A stretch of 43,813 nt of DNA from an uncultured delta proteobacterium (GTDB taxonomy: Bacteria > Myxococcota_A > Polyangia > Haliangiales > Haliangiaceae): positions 1 to 43,813 of the forward strand of contig CAADGB010000404.1 in NCBI GenBank assembly GCA_900696455.1, written 5' to 3'. The notes under the pieces are model-generated. The model did not search any database. It had not been told where the DNA came from and saw only the letters and a program-made list of their open reading frames with translations. Position numbers and translations under genes: made by a program. Each line of letters starts with the position of its first letter. Position 1 is the first letter of the stretch. Below are positions 14,487 to 21,814 of the stretch, one piece after another.

Positions 14487-14726
14487 CCGCGTTCCTTGCC
14501 TTGCTACCCGACGAGCGGGCGGTTGATCGCTGACCCGAGGGTCACACACCTCGGGTCTGAGTGTCGACGTCGATCAGGACATGGTCCACCTCCTCCCTTC
14601 GTGCCACCGGCGCGGCGTCGAACCGGCAACCGACAAGGCCGCGACCAGCCAGCCTCTTCCTCGTCGGCGATCCTTCCTTCGGTGGCGAAACAGCCGGCGC
14701 GCGTCGCGTGCGCGCCGTCTCGGTCC
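14487..14726 (-). other. 240-bp non-coding gap with hairpin and strong orphan SD
   Basis: No convincing gene is present. It contains a perfect 9-bp inverted repeat, GACCCGAGG (14532-14540) and CCTCGGGTC (14549-14557), with an 8-base loop. It also holds the best Shine-Dalgarno match in the window (AGGAGGTG on the minus strand near 14587-14594), 4 bp before an ATG (14582) that opens a two-codon frame only. The gap lies between the SSB and helicase-loader genes, a common place for a phage origin, but I see no iterons or AT-rich unwinding element. Confidence 0.6.
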
Positions 14727-15338
14727 TCAGAACGGGATGTCGTCGTAGCCACCGCCGGCTCCGCCGTCACCACGGCCACCACGCCGGCCGCCACCGCCCA
14801 TGAAGTCGTCGTCGCCAGGCGGCGGGACCCCGTCGTCGGGCATCCCGTACTCGTTGCCGCCGTCGCGGTGACCGCCGCCGTTGAACTCGTCCTCCTCCTG
14901 CTTCTCGATCAGCCACCGCTCCATCACCTCGCGCTCGGAGTCCGAGACCTTCGTGATGTAGCGCTGGATGCCGTTGTTGACGTACTCGCCGCTGATCTTG
15001 CGGTTGACGGTCGCCTTGAACGGACGGCCGCACAGCTTCGCGCGGAGGATGTTGTCGTCGTCGAGATCGAACGCCTCGGTGACGCCGCACTGCTCGCACA
15101 GGAGCGACAGGCGGAACATCGCGCCGCTGTTCTCGGTGTCGAGCGAGATCGAATCGAAGAACGACTTGCCCTTCGCGGGGCCGTGGATGATCACGAACCG
15201 GCCGCGGAGATACAGCTTGCCGCTCTCCTTGGCCGAGCGTCGCTCGAACGACTTGAGGATGAGGAGGTAGTCGGACGCGGGGACACCCTGGTCCTTGTTG
15301 TCGGACTTGGGTCGATTCTTGGGGTCGAACATTGCCAT
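14727..15338 (-). CDS. ssb: Single-stranded DNA-binding protein (DUF669-like) with SSB tail
   Basis: A 203-residue protein. An OB-fold-like N-terminal region (SDYLLILKSFERR, then LYLRGRFVIIHG and KSFFDSISL) resembles DUF669 phage proteins. The linker is Gly-rich (GGGGRRGGRG) and the extreme C-terminus is YDDIPF, the acidic tip by which SSBs recruit repair and replication proteins. It sits next to the Sak4-like recombinase, its usual partner in phages. The start is ATG 15338 with GGAAGGA 8 bp ahead; an in-frame ATG two codons on is possible. Confidence 0.88.
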   Translation of the reverse strand: MAMFDPKNRPKSDNKDQGVPASDYLLILKSFERRSAKESGKLYLRGRFVIIHGPAKGKSFFDSISLDTENSGAMFRLSLLCEQCGVTEAFDLDDDNILRAKLCGRPFKATVNRKISGEYVNNGIQRYITKVSDSEREVMERWLIEKQEEDEFNGGGHRDGGNEYGMPDDGVPPPGDDDFMGGGGRRGGRGDGGAGGGYDDIPF

Positions 15339-15386
15339 GACGTTGTTCCTTCCGATCGTCTGAGTGGTGGTGCGTTGCCCGTCGTG

Positions 15387-16457
15387 TTAGCTCGGCTGGA
15401 CGCCGGTTCCGTCCTGGATGGTCTGCGACGGGTCGGGCTTCTTCTTCGAGGCCTTCTCGCCCTTGCCCTCGGGCTTCGCCTCGGACTTGCTCGAGGTGGC
15501 CGCCTGCTGCGCCGTGGACGTGTCGGCCGCCGGCGCAGCGGTCGCCGGCGCGTCGGCCTTGGGCGCGTCCTGGGGCGTCGTGGTGGGCGCGGTGACGTCG
15601 CCGACCGCGGCCGTCGACGGCGCCTCGTCCTCGGGCGGAGGCGGAGCAGCCTGGCCGTCGTCCTTGCCGTGGATGCGCTCCACCCACGACGCGAAGTCGG
15701 TGACCTCGAAGTCGCGGAGCGGCCGGTACGGCTTGAGCAGCATGTAGTCCGGCCCCACGGTCGCGATGCCGTAGGTGTACGTGGCGTCACCGTCGGCTCC
15801 CTTGTCGCCGCGCTTGCGGTACGTCACGCCGACGACGTTGACAGCCGCCGCGACGACGTCCGCGAGCTTGTGCATCGGGAACTGCGGTCCCACGACGCGC
15901 ACCTTGTTATCGTCCTTCCCGACGTCGCGATCGGCCATCTGGCACAGGTAGACGACGTGGACCGGCGTGTCGCGGAACGCGCGGATCAGCTTCGTCACGC
16001 GATCCTGGAGGACATTCCAGTAACGCTCGGAGTCGACGGGGAGTCCGTCCTTGCCGGTGGTCTGCGGCGACTGCTCGCGGATCTCGGCGATCACGCGGTC
16101 GCACGCGTCGGTGAGGGAATCGAGCACCACCGACTCGGGCCAGACGTCCGACGTGAACAGGACCTCGTTGGTCGCGTTCATCACGACGAACGGCTTGTTC
16201 TTGTCGCCGTGCAACGCGCGGAGCACGTTGCGGTAGTCGTCGAGCGTCTCCATGAACAGGATGCCGCACAGCTTGCGACCGAGGCGCTTGGCCGCCGCGC
16301 GGACGTGGACGAGCCCCTGACGCTCCGAGAGGAGGATCAGCGGGAACGGGGCCGACGCACCGAAGTTGGTCTTTCCCGAGCCTGGCTTGCCGTACACGAG
16401 CACCTTGACCAGGTGCTCCAGGATCGAGCTGTTGTCGTCGAGCATGAGGTTCTTCAT
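15387..16457 (-). CDS. Sak4-like RecA-fold recombinase ATPase (AAA_24)
   Basis: A 356-residue protein. Walker A is GKPGSGKT (23-30) and Walker B is VVLDSL (110-115); the core spans about 1-240. The arrangement is that of AAA_24/Sak4 phage proteins, a short Rad51/RecA-like group that anneals single strands. The C-terminal 115 residues are a low-complexity Ala/Pro/Lys/Glu tail, longer than in most relatives, that ends with basic KKKPD. SSB follows directly and a RecB/Cas4-like nuclease precedes it, making a recombination module. ATP binding is clear; annealing activity is inferred from family. Confidence 0.87.
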   Translation of the reverse strand: MKNLMLDDNSSILEHLVKVLVYGKPGSGKTNFGASAPFPLILLSERQGLVHVRAAAKRLGRKLCGILFMETLDDYRNVLRALHGDKNKPFVVMNATNEVLFTSDVWPESVVLDSLTDACDRVIAEIREQSPQTTGKDGLPVDSERYWNVLQDRVTKLIRAFRDTPVHVVYLCQMADRDVGKDDNKVRVVGPQFPMHKLADVVAAAVNVVGVTYRKRGDKGADGDATYTYGIATVGPDYMLLKPYRPLRDFEVTDFASWVERIHGKDDGQAAPPPPEDEAPSTAAVGDVTAPTTTPQDAPKADAPATAAPAADTSTAQQAATSSKSEAKPEGKGEKASKKKPDPSQTIQDGTGVQPS

Positions 16458-16486
16458 CGTTGAGCTTTCCGTGTGATGGGTTCTTG

Positions 16487-16984
16487 TTACGGGTGAGCGT
16501 TGTTGTCGTCGTGATCGTCGTCGTCACCGTCGCCGGTGTCACTGTCGTCGTCGTCGTCGTCGTCCTCGCGCGGCGGGTTGTCGATCGTCGACGACGAGCC
16601 GGTGAACAGGCCGAGCTGCGGTGACTTCATCTCTGCGAGCAGGTCGCGGATCTTCTGCTCCGACGACTTCACCGCGTCGACGGCGGCCTTGCAGACGTCC
16701 TTCCGCTCGGCGCGCGCCTCCTCGAGGTCCTGCCACCGCTGCTCGCACACCGACAGCTTGAGGATCTGATCGGCCTCCGACTGATGGCCGACCTCCATGG
16801 CCTCCTTGAACGCGGCCAGCCGCGCCTCGAGCTTTTCCTTCGTGCGCTTCCGCTCCTTGACGGCGAACTCGCGGCACGTCTCCCAGCGGGTGAACAACAT
16901 GAGGAGCTCGCCGGCGCGCTCGGCGACTTCGGCGTTGCTGGGGTCGGTCAACTCGGCGGCGACTGCGTCTTCGATCGTGGCCAT
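16487..16984 (-). CDS. Coiled-coil protein with poly-Asp tail
   Basis: A 165-residue protein from ATG 16984 behind AAGGAGAGACC. Residues 20-120 form a long charged helix/coiled coil (KERKRTKEKLEARLAAFKE). The tail is very acidic, with seven Asp in a row and further Asp-rich repeats. Near it is LGLFTG, which resembles a QxxLF clamp-binding peptide (QLGLF), although this is speculative. It lies between the RecB-like nuclease and the Sak4-like genes. It may be a DNA mimic or an adaptor for the recombination machinery. Family unknown. Confidence 0.75.
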   Translation of the reverse strand: MATIEDAVAAELTDPSNAEVAERAGELLMLFTRWETCREFAVKERKRTKEKLEARLAAFKEAMEVGHQSEADQILKLSVCEQRWQDLEEARAERKDVCKAAVDAVKSSEQKIRDLLAEMKSPQLGLFTGSSSTIDNPPREDDDDDDDSDTGDGDDDDHDDNNAHP

Positions 16985-17013
16985 GGTCTCTCCTTGCGCG
17001 GTTTGCGGTCGTA

Positions 17014-18261
17014 TCACGCGGGGGTGTCGGCTTCGGCTTCCGCCTCCCGGACCTCCGTGTGGATGTCGTCGACGACGCGGAACTGCCCGCGCAGCTCGAC
17101 GGATTCGGGATCGAGGCAAAGCTGACGGTACTCGCACTTCATCGACCACGCCATGGAACAGTGGCCAGGGTTGCGCGTGCGCGCGTCGGGGTTCCGGTTC
17201 GCCTCGCGGATGCGGGATGCGTCCATGAACGCCTCGCGCCGCCACCGCTCGATCTCAGCGGGCGTCCGCTGGTACTCGACGCGAGCGAAGAACGTGTCGC
17301 CCTTGTCGGCGAGCTCCTTCGCCTTCGCGTACTGCTTCTCGGTGACGGGGATCTTGCGGACGTTCGCCTGCTCGTCAAGCGCGGCGACGTACATCGTCGC
17401 GAGCGTATCGATCGCCGCCACCGACACCGTGCCGTCCTGGTTGACCTTGGGCGTTGACGGCACCTTCTTCTTGCAGGCGTTGTACGAGAGCCGACCGACG
17501 ACGGCATCGCGCGGCACGGGTTCGCCGGTGGTCGCCAGCTTGAGGCGGCCGGCCGCGAGGTCCTCGATGAGGCTGTTGATGTACGTCGTCGTCTGCGGAT
17601 CCATCTCCGCGCGCCGATCGATGTCGCGCGGGTTCTGGCCGACGGTCTTGTGCTCGTGGAGGTCGAGCGCGTTGTAGGTCGGATCGTAGAACACGGCGTC
17701 GCGCACGCCCTGCGAGATGAGGTGCTTGACCGGACGGCCACGCACGTCGCGCAGCGGCACCGAGAACGGAGTCTCGGTCTCGACGAGGATGAGGCGCTCG
17801 AGGTCGCCGCGGGTGACGTGGAAGTAATGGCCGAGCATCCACTTCACCATGGCCGCCGTCTCCTCGGCCTCGGTCGCCAGGCGCTCGAAGTCGAGATCGC
17901 GGCCGTGCTCGATGCGCTTGGCCATCCACTTGTTCACGAGGTCATCGATCCCCGACGTCGCCGCGGCGGTCTGCTTCGCCACGCGCTGCTCGATGTCGAG
18001 GCCGTCCACGTCGAGCCAGCCAGCGCGGAGGCCGGTGGACATGCCGCGGTGGAAGATGGAGCCGATGGCGAGCGCGGGCGCGTCGACCTTCGTGCGGAGC
18101 TTCTCGCGGTACTTGAAGTGATGCTTCTGGAGGCAGTCGCGCGCCGTCTGCGTCTCCGAGGCGGTGATGATGGTGAGCGCGGCCGAACGACGTGCGCGAC
18201 GCGGCGGCTCCGCACCGTCGACGACGTCCTCGATGTTCGCGAGGTCGGGGCGCGCCTCCAT
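17014..18261 (-). CDS. RecB/Cas4-like PD-(D/E)xK exonuclease, probable Fe-S cluster
   Basis: A 415-residue protein. The nuclease core shows GVRDAVF (D188), ALDLHEHKT (D200, E203, K205) and the RecB motif QTTTY (223-227). A Cys near the N-terminus (RDCLQKHH, C43) and a C-terminal group (GHCSMAWSMKCEYRQLC) have the 1+3 layout that holds a 4Fe-4S cluster in Cas4 and AddB enzymes. It should degrade one strand of DNA ends to feed the Sak4-like recombinase. The start is ATG 18261 (TGATG with the previous gene). The assignment is strong for fold; the cluster is inferred. Confidence 0.86.
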   Translation of the reverse strand: MEARPDLANIEDVVDGAEPPRRARRSAALTIITASETQTARDCLQKHHFKYREKLRTKVDAPALAIGSIFHRGMSTGLRAGWLDVDGLDIEQRVAKQTAAATSGIDDLVNKWMAKRIEHGRDLDFERLATEAEETAAMVKWMLGHYFHVTRGDLERLILVETETPFSVPLRDVRGRPVKHLISQGVRDAVFYDPTYNALDLHEHKTVGQNPRDIDRRAEMDPQTTTYINSLIEDLAAGRLKLATTGEPVPRDAVVGRLSYNACKKKVPSTPKVNQDGTVSVAAIDTLATMYVAALDEQANVRKIPVTEKQYAKAKELADKGDTFFARVEYQRTPAEIERWRREAFMDASRIREANRNPDARTRNPGHCSMAWSMKCEYRQLCLDPESVELRGQFRVVDDIHTEVREAEAEADTPA

Positions 18262-18470
18262 CACACGAGCCCTTTCTGCTCGGCGAACCACTGCGAGATG
18301 ACGAGCTCGCCGCGGGTGCCGGGCTCGTAGACCTCGGAGTTGTCGTCGATCTGCGACTGCGGGATCCACACCTCCTTGCCGTCGACGGCGACCAGGAGCG
18401 CGTCACCGCTCTTGCTCTCCTTGATCGCCCGGCAACCGGGGAACGTGGCCTTGTTCTCGAAGTCCGGCAT
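18261..18470 (-). CDS. Small conserved phage protein next to exonuclease
   Basis: A 69-residue protein from ATG 18470, coupled on both sides by TGATG. The pattern AIKESKSGDALLVAVDGKEVWIP and then SQIDDNSEVY resembles small beta-barrel proteins found next to phage exonuclease and SSAP genes. No catalytic residues. Probably an accessory to the recombination module, judging by position only. Confidence 0.72.
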   Translation of the reverse strand: MPDFENKATFPGCRAIKESKSGDALLVAVDGKEVWIPQSQIDDNSEVYEPGTRGELVISQWFAEQKGLV

Positions 18471-18730
18471 CACACGCCGTCCTTCGCGGGCTTCGGGTCG
18501 GGCGCGCCGGCAACGGTCATGCCCATGTCGTAGCCGACGCGGACGCCCTCCTCGAACGCGGTGCGCGCGACCGTCGCCCACACCTCGATCTCGGTCTGCT
18601 TCTTCGACAGACCCTTCTTCTTGTCGGGCTTGATGCCGACGTTGACGAACATGTGGATGGGGCCTTCGATGGCGTTCTTCACGCGCTCCCACAACGCGCT
18701 GAGGACGCCGGGGTCTACCTGATGCTTCAT
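18470..18730 (-). CDS. Hypothetical 86-residue protein
   Basis: Starts at ATG 18730 after AAAGGACCGACCCCC, the recurrent initiation element. It contains a central strand-turn-strand (IHMFVNVGIKPDKKKG) followed by a helix (TEIEVWATVARTAFEEG). No known family. It is the first gene of the recombination operon after the vWA gene, separated from it by three hairpins. Confidence 0.75.
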   Translation of the reverse strand: MKHQVDPGVLSALWERVKNAIEGPIHMFVNVGIKPDKKKGLSKKQTEIEVWATVARTAFEEGVRVGYDMGMTVAGAPDPKPAKDGV

Positions 18731-18751
18731 GGGGGTCGGTCCTTTCGTCTG

Positions 18752-18817
18752 CGGCCGTTGAGGCCGTCGGGGCGTGCGTCCGGGAACCGGACATCCGCAC
18801 CCACGGTCTCACCGTGG
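18752..18817 (-). other. Three consecutive hairpins after the vWA gene
   Basis: Three short inverted repeats lie in the 94-bp gap: CCACGGT-CTC-ACCGTGG (18801-18817), GTCCGG-GAA-CCGGAC (18778-18792) and CGGCC-N5-GGCCG (18752-18766). None is followed by a T-run. Together they may slow or stop transcription between the vWA gene and the recombination genes, or stabilise message ends. Confidence 0.65.
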
Positions 18818-18824
18818 TCTGTCC

Positions 18825-20390
18825 TCAGATGGCGAACACCGCCGAGCTGATCTTCGACGTGTCGCCCTTCGTGCAGTCCTCGCGGCCGAGGACGAGCGAT
18901 TCGTCGGCCGCCGCCTTGAGGTGCTCGGGCGGGTTCTGGCCGATGCCGACGTAGTACAGGTGGCCGCCGCGGTTCTTGATGCGCTCGATGGCCTTGTTCT
19001 GGACCTCCACGTCCCACGAGTCGCCGTCGGTCACCAGGACGACGTCGGCGCGCTTCCAGGGTCCCTCGTTGCGCTCCATGACATCGGCGGCCTCGGTGAG
19101 CGCCGCGCCGATCGACGTGCCACCGCCGGTGAAATGCATGGCGGCATCCTCGATGCTGGCGAGGGTCATCTCCGACGGGTTGAGCCATTCGTCAACGCGC
19201 GTCACACCGCCGTCGAAGTGGATCAGGTACGCCGGCCGCTTCTGGCGTGCGGCGATCTCGAGGAGGCCGCACATGACGGCCTTGCTCCATTCGTCCGGCG
19301 CGCCGGACATCGAGCCCGACTCGTCGACGGCGAGGATGATCGGCCCCTCGCTCCGGTGTTCCTTGCCGCGGAGCTCATAGTTGAGCGCCGACCCTTCCAT
19401 CAGGCGGCGGTAGAGCAGCGCCTCGGTCGTCTCGTCGGCCAGGTTGCCGAGCTCGACGGGCAGCAGGCGCTGGAGGTTGTCGCCGGCGGTGACGTCGCAC
19501 AGCTCCTCCGCGCCCGGCCGCGCCTTCGTGCGCTGCTTCGCGATCGCGGCGGCCTTCATGCGGCCGGCGAGCTTCGCGATGCGGCGGAGCTTGTCGTTCT
19601 TCATGAGGGCGTCGCGGAGGACCTTCGGCGGCAACTTCACCGTCGAGCGGAAGCCCGACCCTTCGCCCGCGCCGAGCGCCGCCATCGCGCCCTCCATCTC
19701 GTCGATCGCCTCGTTCGCCGCAACGCAGCCCGCGCGGAGCGCCGACCGGATCGACGGCGCGCGGTGCGCGAGCATCTGCGTCGCCTGCCCGACCTCCTCC
19801 TTGGCGGCCTGGAGCTGGCGCTGGAGCGCGGCCAGGCGGCGCATGTGCGTCGGCGAGGTCTTCTTCCCTTCGCCACCCTCGCCGGCCATGAGCGACTTGA
19901 CGAAGTCGAGCTCGTCCTGGATCTGCTGGGGGTCCTGCGTCGGCGGTTGGACCTGGCCGGCGACGACCTTGAGCGCCTCGCCGGCCGCCACGCCGCACGC
20001 CCACGCGTCACGCCGGGCGCGCTCGCGGAGCGCGCGGTACTCGGGCAGGGCCTCGGCGGTGTCGTGGAGCTTCTCGACCCACTCCGAACCCTGGGGACGG
20101 TCCTCGGCGGGGACGGGCTTCTCTTCGGTCGCGCCGTAGAGCTTCGTGAAGACCTCGCGCGCGAACCCGGCCCACGCGGGGCCCTTGTGCGGCTCGAGGG
20201 CTTCGCCGAACGAGCCGCCGGCCGCGGCCTCGGTGCCCGCCTGGTAGCGGTCCCACTTGGACACCGCGATCGTCTGATCGCGGCCGGTGCGTACCTCCTT
20301 GGGTCCGTCGAACAGCGACGCGCGCGCGGCTGCGTCGGTGCGGTCAGTGGGTCCACGGAAGGGTTGATTGGTCGGTCGGGTCTGGCGCAT
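18825..20390 (-). CDS. vWA (ViaA/CoxE-like) protein
   Basis: A 521-residue protein. The C-terminal von Willebrand A domain (about 348-515) has a full metal-ion adhesion site: DESGS (D356, S358, S360), GGGTS (T425) and VTDGD (D455). The N-terminal 340 residues are helical and basic, as in E. coli ViaA, the partner of RavA. The upstream gene encodes a RavA/MoxR-like ATPase, so the two likely form an ATP-driven chaperone pair in the cytoplasm. The start is ATG 20390 behind GGAGACCGACC; an ATG at 20453 sits in the -10 box and cannot be used from that promoter. The target is unknown. Confidence 0.87.
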   Translation of the reverse strand: MRQTRPTNQPFRGPTDRTDAAARASLFDGPKEVRTGRDQTIAVSKWDRYQAGTEAAAGGSFGEALEPHKGPAWAGFAREVFTKLYGATEEKPVPAEDRPQGSEWVEKLHDTAEALPEYRALRERARRDAWACGVAAGEALKVVAGQVQPPTQDPQQIQDELDFVKSLMAGEGGEGKKTSPTHMRRLAALQRQLQAAKEEVGQATQMLAHRAPSIRSALRAGCVAANEAIDEMEGAMAALGAGEGSGFRSTVKLPPKVLRDALMKNDKLRRIAKLAGRMKAAAIAKQRTKARPGAEELCDVTAGDNLQRLLPVELGNLADETTEALLYRRLMEGSALNYELRGKEHRSEGPIILAVDESGSMSGAPDEWSKAVMCGLLEIAARQKRPAYLIHFDGGVTRVDEWLNPSEMTLASIEDAAMHFTGGGTSIGAALTEAADVMERNEGPWKRADVVLVTDGDSWDVEVQNKAIERIKNRGGHLYYVGIGQNPPEHLKAAADESLVLGREDCTKGDTSKISSAVFAI

Positions 20391-20452
20391 GGTCGGTCTC
20401 CGGGCGTTCGGGGCGTTAGGGTCAAGCGGCGTCGGAAGCCGCCAACCCGTCA

Positions 20453-20481
20453 TTTGTACCCCGCTGGACGTACGGTGTCAA
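20453..20481 (-). promoter_or_regulatory. Promoter of the vWA gene
   Basis: TTGACA (20476-20481) and TACAAA (20453-20458) are 17 bp apart on the minus strand. A CGTACG palindrome (20469-20474) lies in the spacer next to the -35 box, as at 9499-9536. Transcription would start about 60 bp before the vWA ATG. The gene thus has its own promoter although it follows the ATPase gene. Confidence 0.78.
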
Positions 20482-20493
20482 CACAACGGAGGT

Positions 20494-20535
20494 ACGCCAG
20501 GCGGCCGGTCGGGGGGGATACCGGCCGCCTGGCGT
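20494..20535 (-). other. 16-bp-stem hairpin between ATPase and vWA genes
   Basis: ACGCCAGGCGGCCGGT (20494-20509) and ACCGGCCGCCTGGCGT (20520-20535) are perfect inverted repeats around a 10-base loop. It begins 9 bp past the ATPase stop codon and ends just before the vWA promoter. It lacks a T-run, so it may be a terminator of a non-standard kind, a message-end stabiliser or a protein-binding site. Confidence 0.85.
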
Positions 20536-20544
20536 TCCGGGGTC

Positions 20545-21720
20545 CTACAGGCCGAGGGCGGCCGTCGCGTCCTTGCGGAGCTGCTTGTAGCGCTTGTCGA
20601 GGTCCGCCTTGAGGGCGGCGATCTTCGGCTTGGCGCTGTCCTTCGCCGCGGTGGCGAACCCGTCGATCTTCTCCATGGCGCGCTTGAGCTCGCGCGTCAT
20701 GGTGGTGACCTTCGTGGCGTAACCCTCGTCGGTCTTCGCCGGCAGCTCCTGGAGCAGGCCCACCATGGCGTCGACGATCTCCTGGACCTCGGCGAGCTCG
20801 GCCGACGCGTACCGCTGGACGATGGGGTTGATCTGCGCGATCTGCGCGGGCGTGTCCCACATGACGTGAGCCAGGATCGGGAAGTGGTCGGGGGTCACCT
20901 CGGGGTCGCCCTCGAACCAGGCCACGGCGCGGAGGATGCGCGCCGCCTTGCGCCACCGGCGATCGCTCGCGACGACGCCGACACCGCCGAGGTCAGCGCG
21001 GAGCTTGAACAGCTCCTCCACCGTCGCGTCCGGGATGGCCACGGCGTCGACGTACGCCTGAGCGGCGTGGAGCTCGTCGAGCGTCACCGTCGCCGTGATC
21101 GACGGCTCGGAGCCGGTGAGCAGGCGGCGGAACGCCTCGGGGGTCTTCGTGTACGCCGTCCAGTACCGGAGCATGAAGCGGTCGTAGAGCGCCGCCAGCT
21201 CGGGACCCTCGGGGAGCTCGTTGGACGCGCCCACGACGGTCTCGAGCGGGATCGCTGACCGGCCGCCATCGTTGTCGAACGCGCGCTCGTTGAGCGCCGT
21301 GAGGAGGCTGTTGAGGACGGCGCTGTTGGCCTTGAAGACCTCGTCGAGGAACGCCACCGACGCCTCGGGCAGCTTGTTCGCGGTGACGCGGCGGAACACG
21401 TCGGTCTTGAGGCCGTTGAGCGACACCGGCCCGAACAGCTCCTCGGGGGTCGAGAACCTGGTAAGCAACCACTGGAAGTAGGTGCCGCCGAGCGCGGTGC
21501 AGAACGTGTGCGCCAGCGCCGACTTCGCCGTGCCGGCCGGCCCGAGGATGAGGACGTGCTCGCGCGCCAGGGCGGCGAGGATGACGCCGTGGATCTCGCG
21601 GTCGCGCTCGGCGAGCGTGCCGTTGAGCTGCTTCTCGATGTCCGAGAACTTCGCGCGGAGCGCGGCTGCGGTCGGGAGCGTGGTCGCGGTGGTCTCGGCG
21701 GTGGCGGTGGTCTTCGTCAT
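20545..21720 (-). CDS. RavA/MoxR-like AAA+ ATPase
   Basis: A 391-residue protein. Walker A is GPAGTAKS (60-67), Walker B is VAFLDE (122-127) and sensor 1 lies in GASNELP (N167). Segments TPEELFGPVS and LNSLLTALNER are typical of the RavA branch of MoxR ATPases. A C-terminal helical part (about 290-391) is rich in Lys and may dock the vWA partner. MoxR ATPases with vWA proteins remodel or assemble target complexes. The start is ATG 21720 behind AAAGGACCGACCAGCC, and its own promoter lies 45-75 bp ahead. The family call is strong; the role in a phage is unknown. Confidence 0.9.
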   Translation of the reverse strand: MTKTTATAETTATTLPTAAALRAKFSDIEKQLNGTLAERDREIHGVILAALAREHVLILGPAGTAKSALAHTFCTALGGTYFQWLLTRFSTPEELFGPVSLNGLKTDVFRRVTANKLPEASVAFLDEVFKANSAVLNSLLTALNERAFDNDGGRSAIPLETVVGASNELPEGPELAALYDRFMLRYWTAYTKTPEAFRRLLTGSEPSITATVTLDELHAAQAYVDAVAIPDATVEELFKLRADLGGVGVVASDRRWRKAARILRAVAWFEGDPEVTPDHFPILAHVMWDTPAQIAQINPIVQRYASAELAEVQEIVDAMVGLLQELPAKTDEGYATKVTTMTRELKRAMEKIDGFATAAKDSAKPKIAALKADLDKRYKQLRKDATAALGL

Positions 21721-21765
21721 GGCTGGTCGGTCCTTTCGATTCATGGTTCGTGAAAACGTGCGTCA

Positions 21766-21795
21766 GTTGTACGCCCAACGGCCGCCTACAGGCAA
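21766..21795 (-). promoter_or_regulatory. Promoter of the MoxR ATPase gene
   Basis: TTGCCT (21790-21795) and TACAAC (21766-21771) are 18 bp apart on the minus strand. The -35 box lies inside a 19-bp sequence repeated at the 23116-23134 promoter. The message would have a leader of about 40 bases including the ribosome site. Confidence 0.7.
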
Positions 21796-21807
21796 CTCCG
21801 TTCGGCG
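21789..21807 (-). repeat. 19-bp promoter repeat, copy 1
   Basis: The minus strand reads CGCCGAACGGAGTTGCCTG, identical to positions 23116-23134. It covers the -35 box and 13 bp upstream, and lies in the gap between the 319-residue protein gene and the ATPase gene. A shared activator or repressor site is the simplest explanation. Confidence 0.85.
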
Positions 21808-21814
21808 GAATCAG

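Noticed and set aside
14603-14686. tRNA-like segment on the minus strand: a perfect 7-bp pair GCCACCG/CGGTGGC and a GGTTCGA loop motif
   Set aside because: The T stem pairs at only three positions, no 5-bp anticodon stem with a 7-base loop can be drawn, and the D arm lacks its conserved bases. It is most likely chance in GC-rich DNA, or at best a decayed tRNA.
12486-16463. A 1325-codon open frame on the plus strand
   Set aside because: It lies opposite several firmly identified genes (SSB, Sak4-like, helicase loader, MT-A70), and its product is Arg/Ala/His-rich without domains. It is an antisense shadow caused by high GC.
17014-18261. Cas4 of a CRISPR adaptation module
   Set aside because: No Cas1, Cas2 or array is seen. 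The neighbours are Sak4-like and SSB genes, which points to phage recombination.
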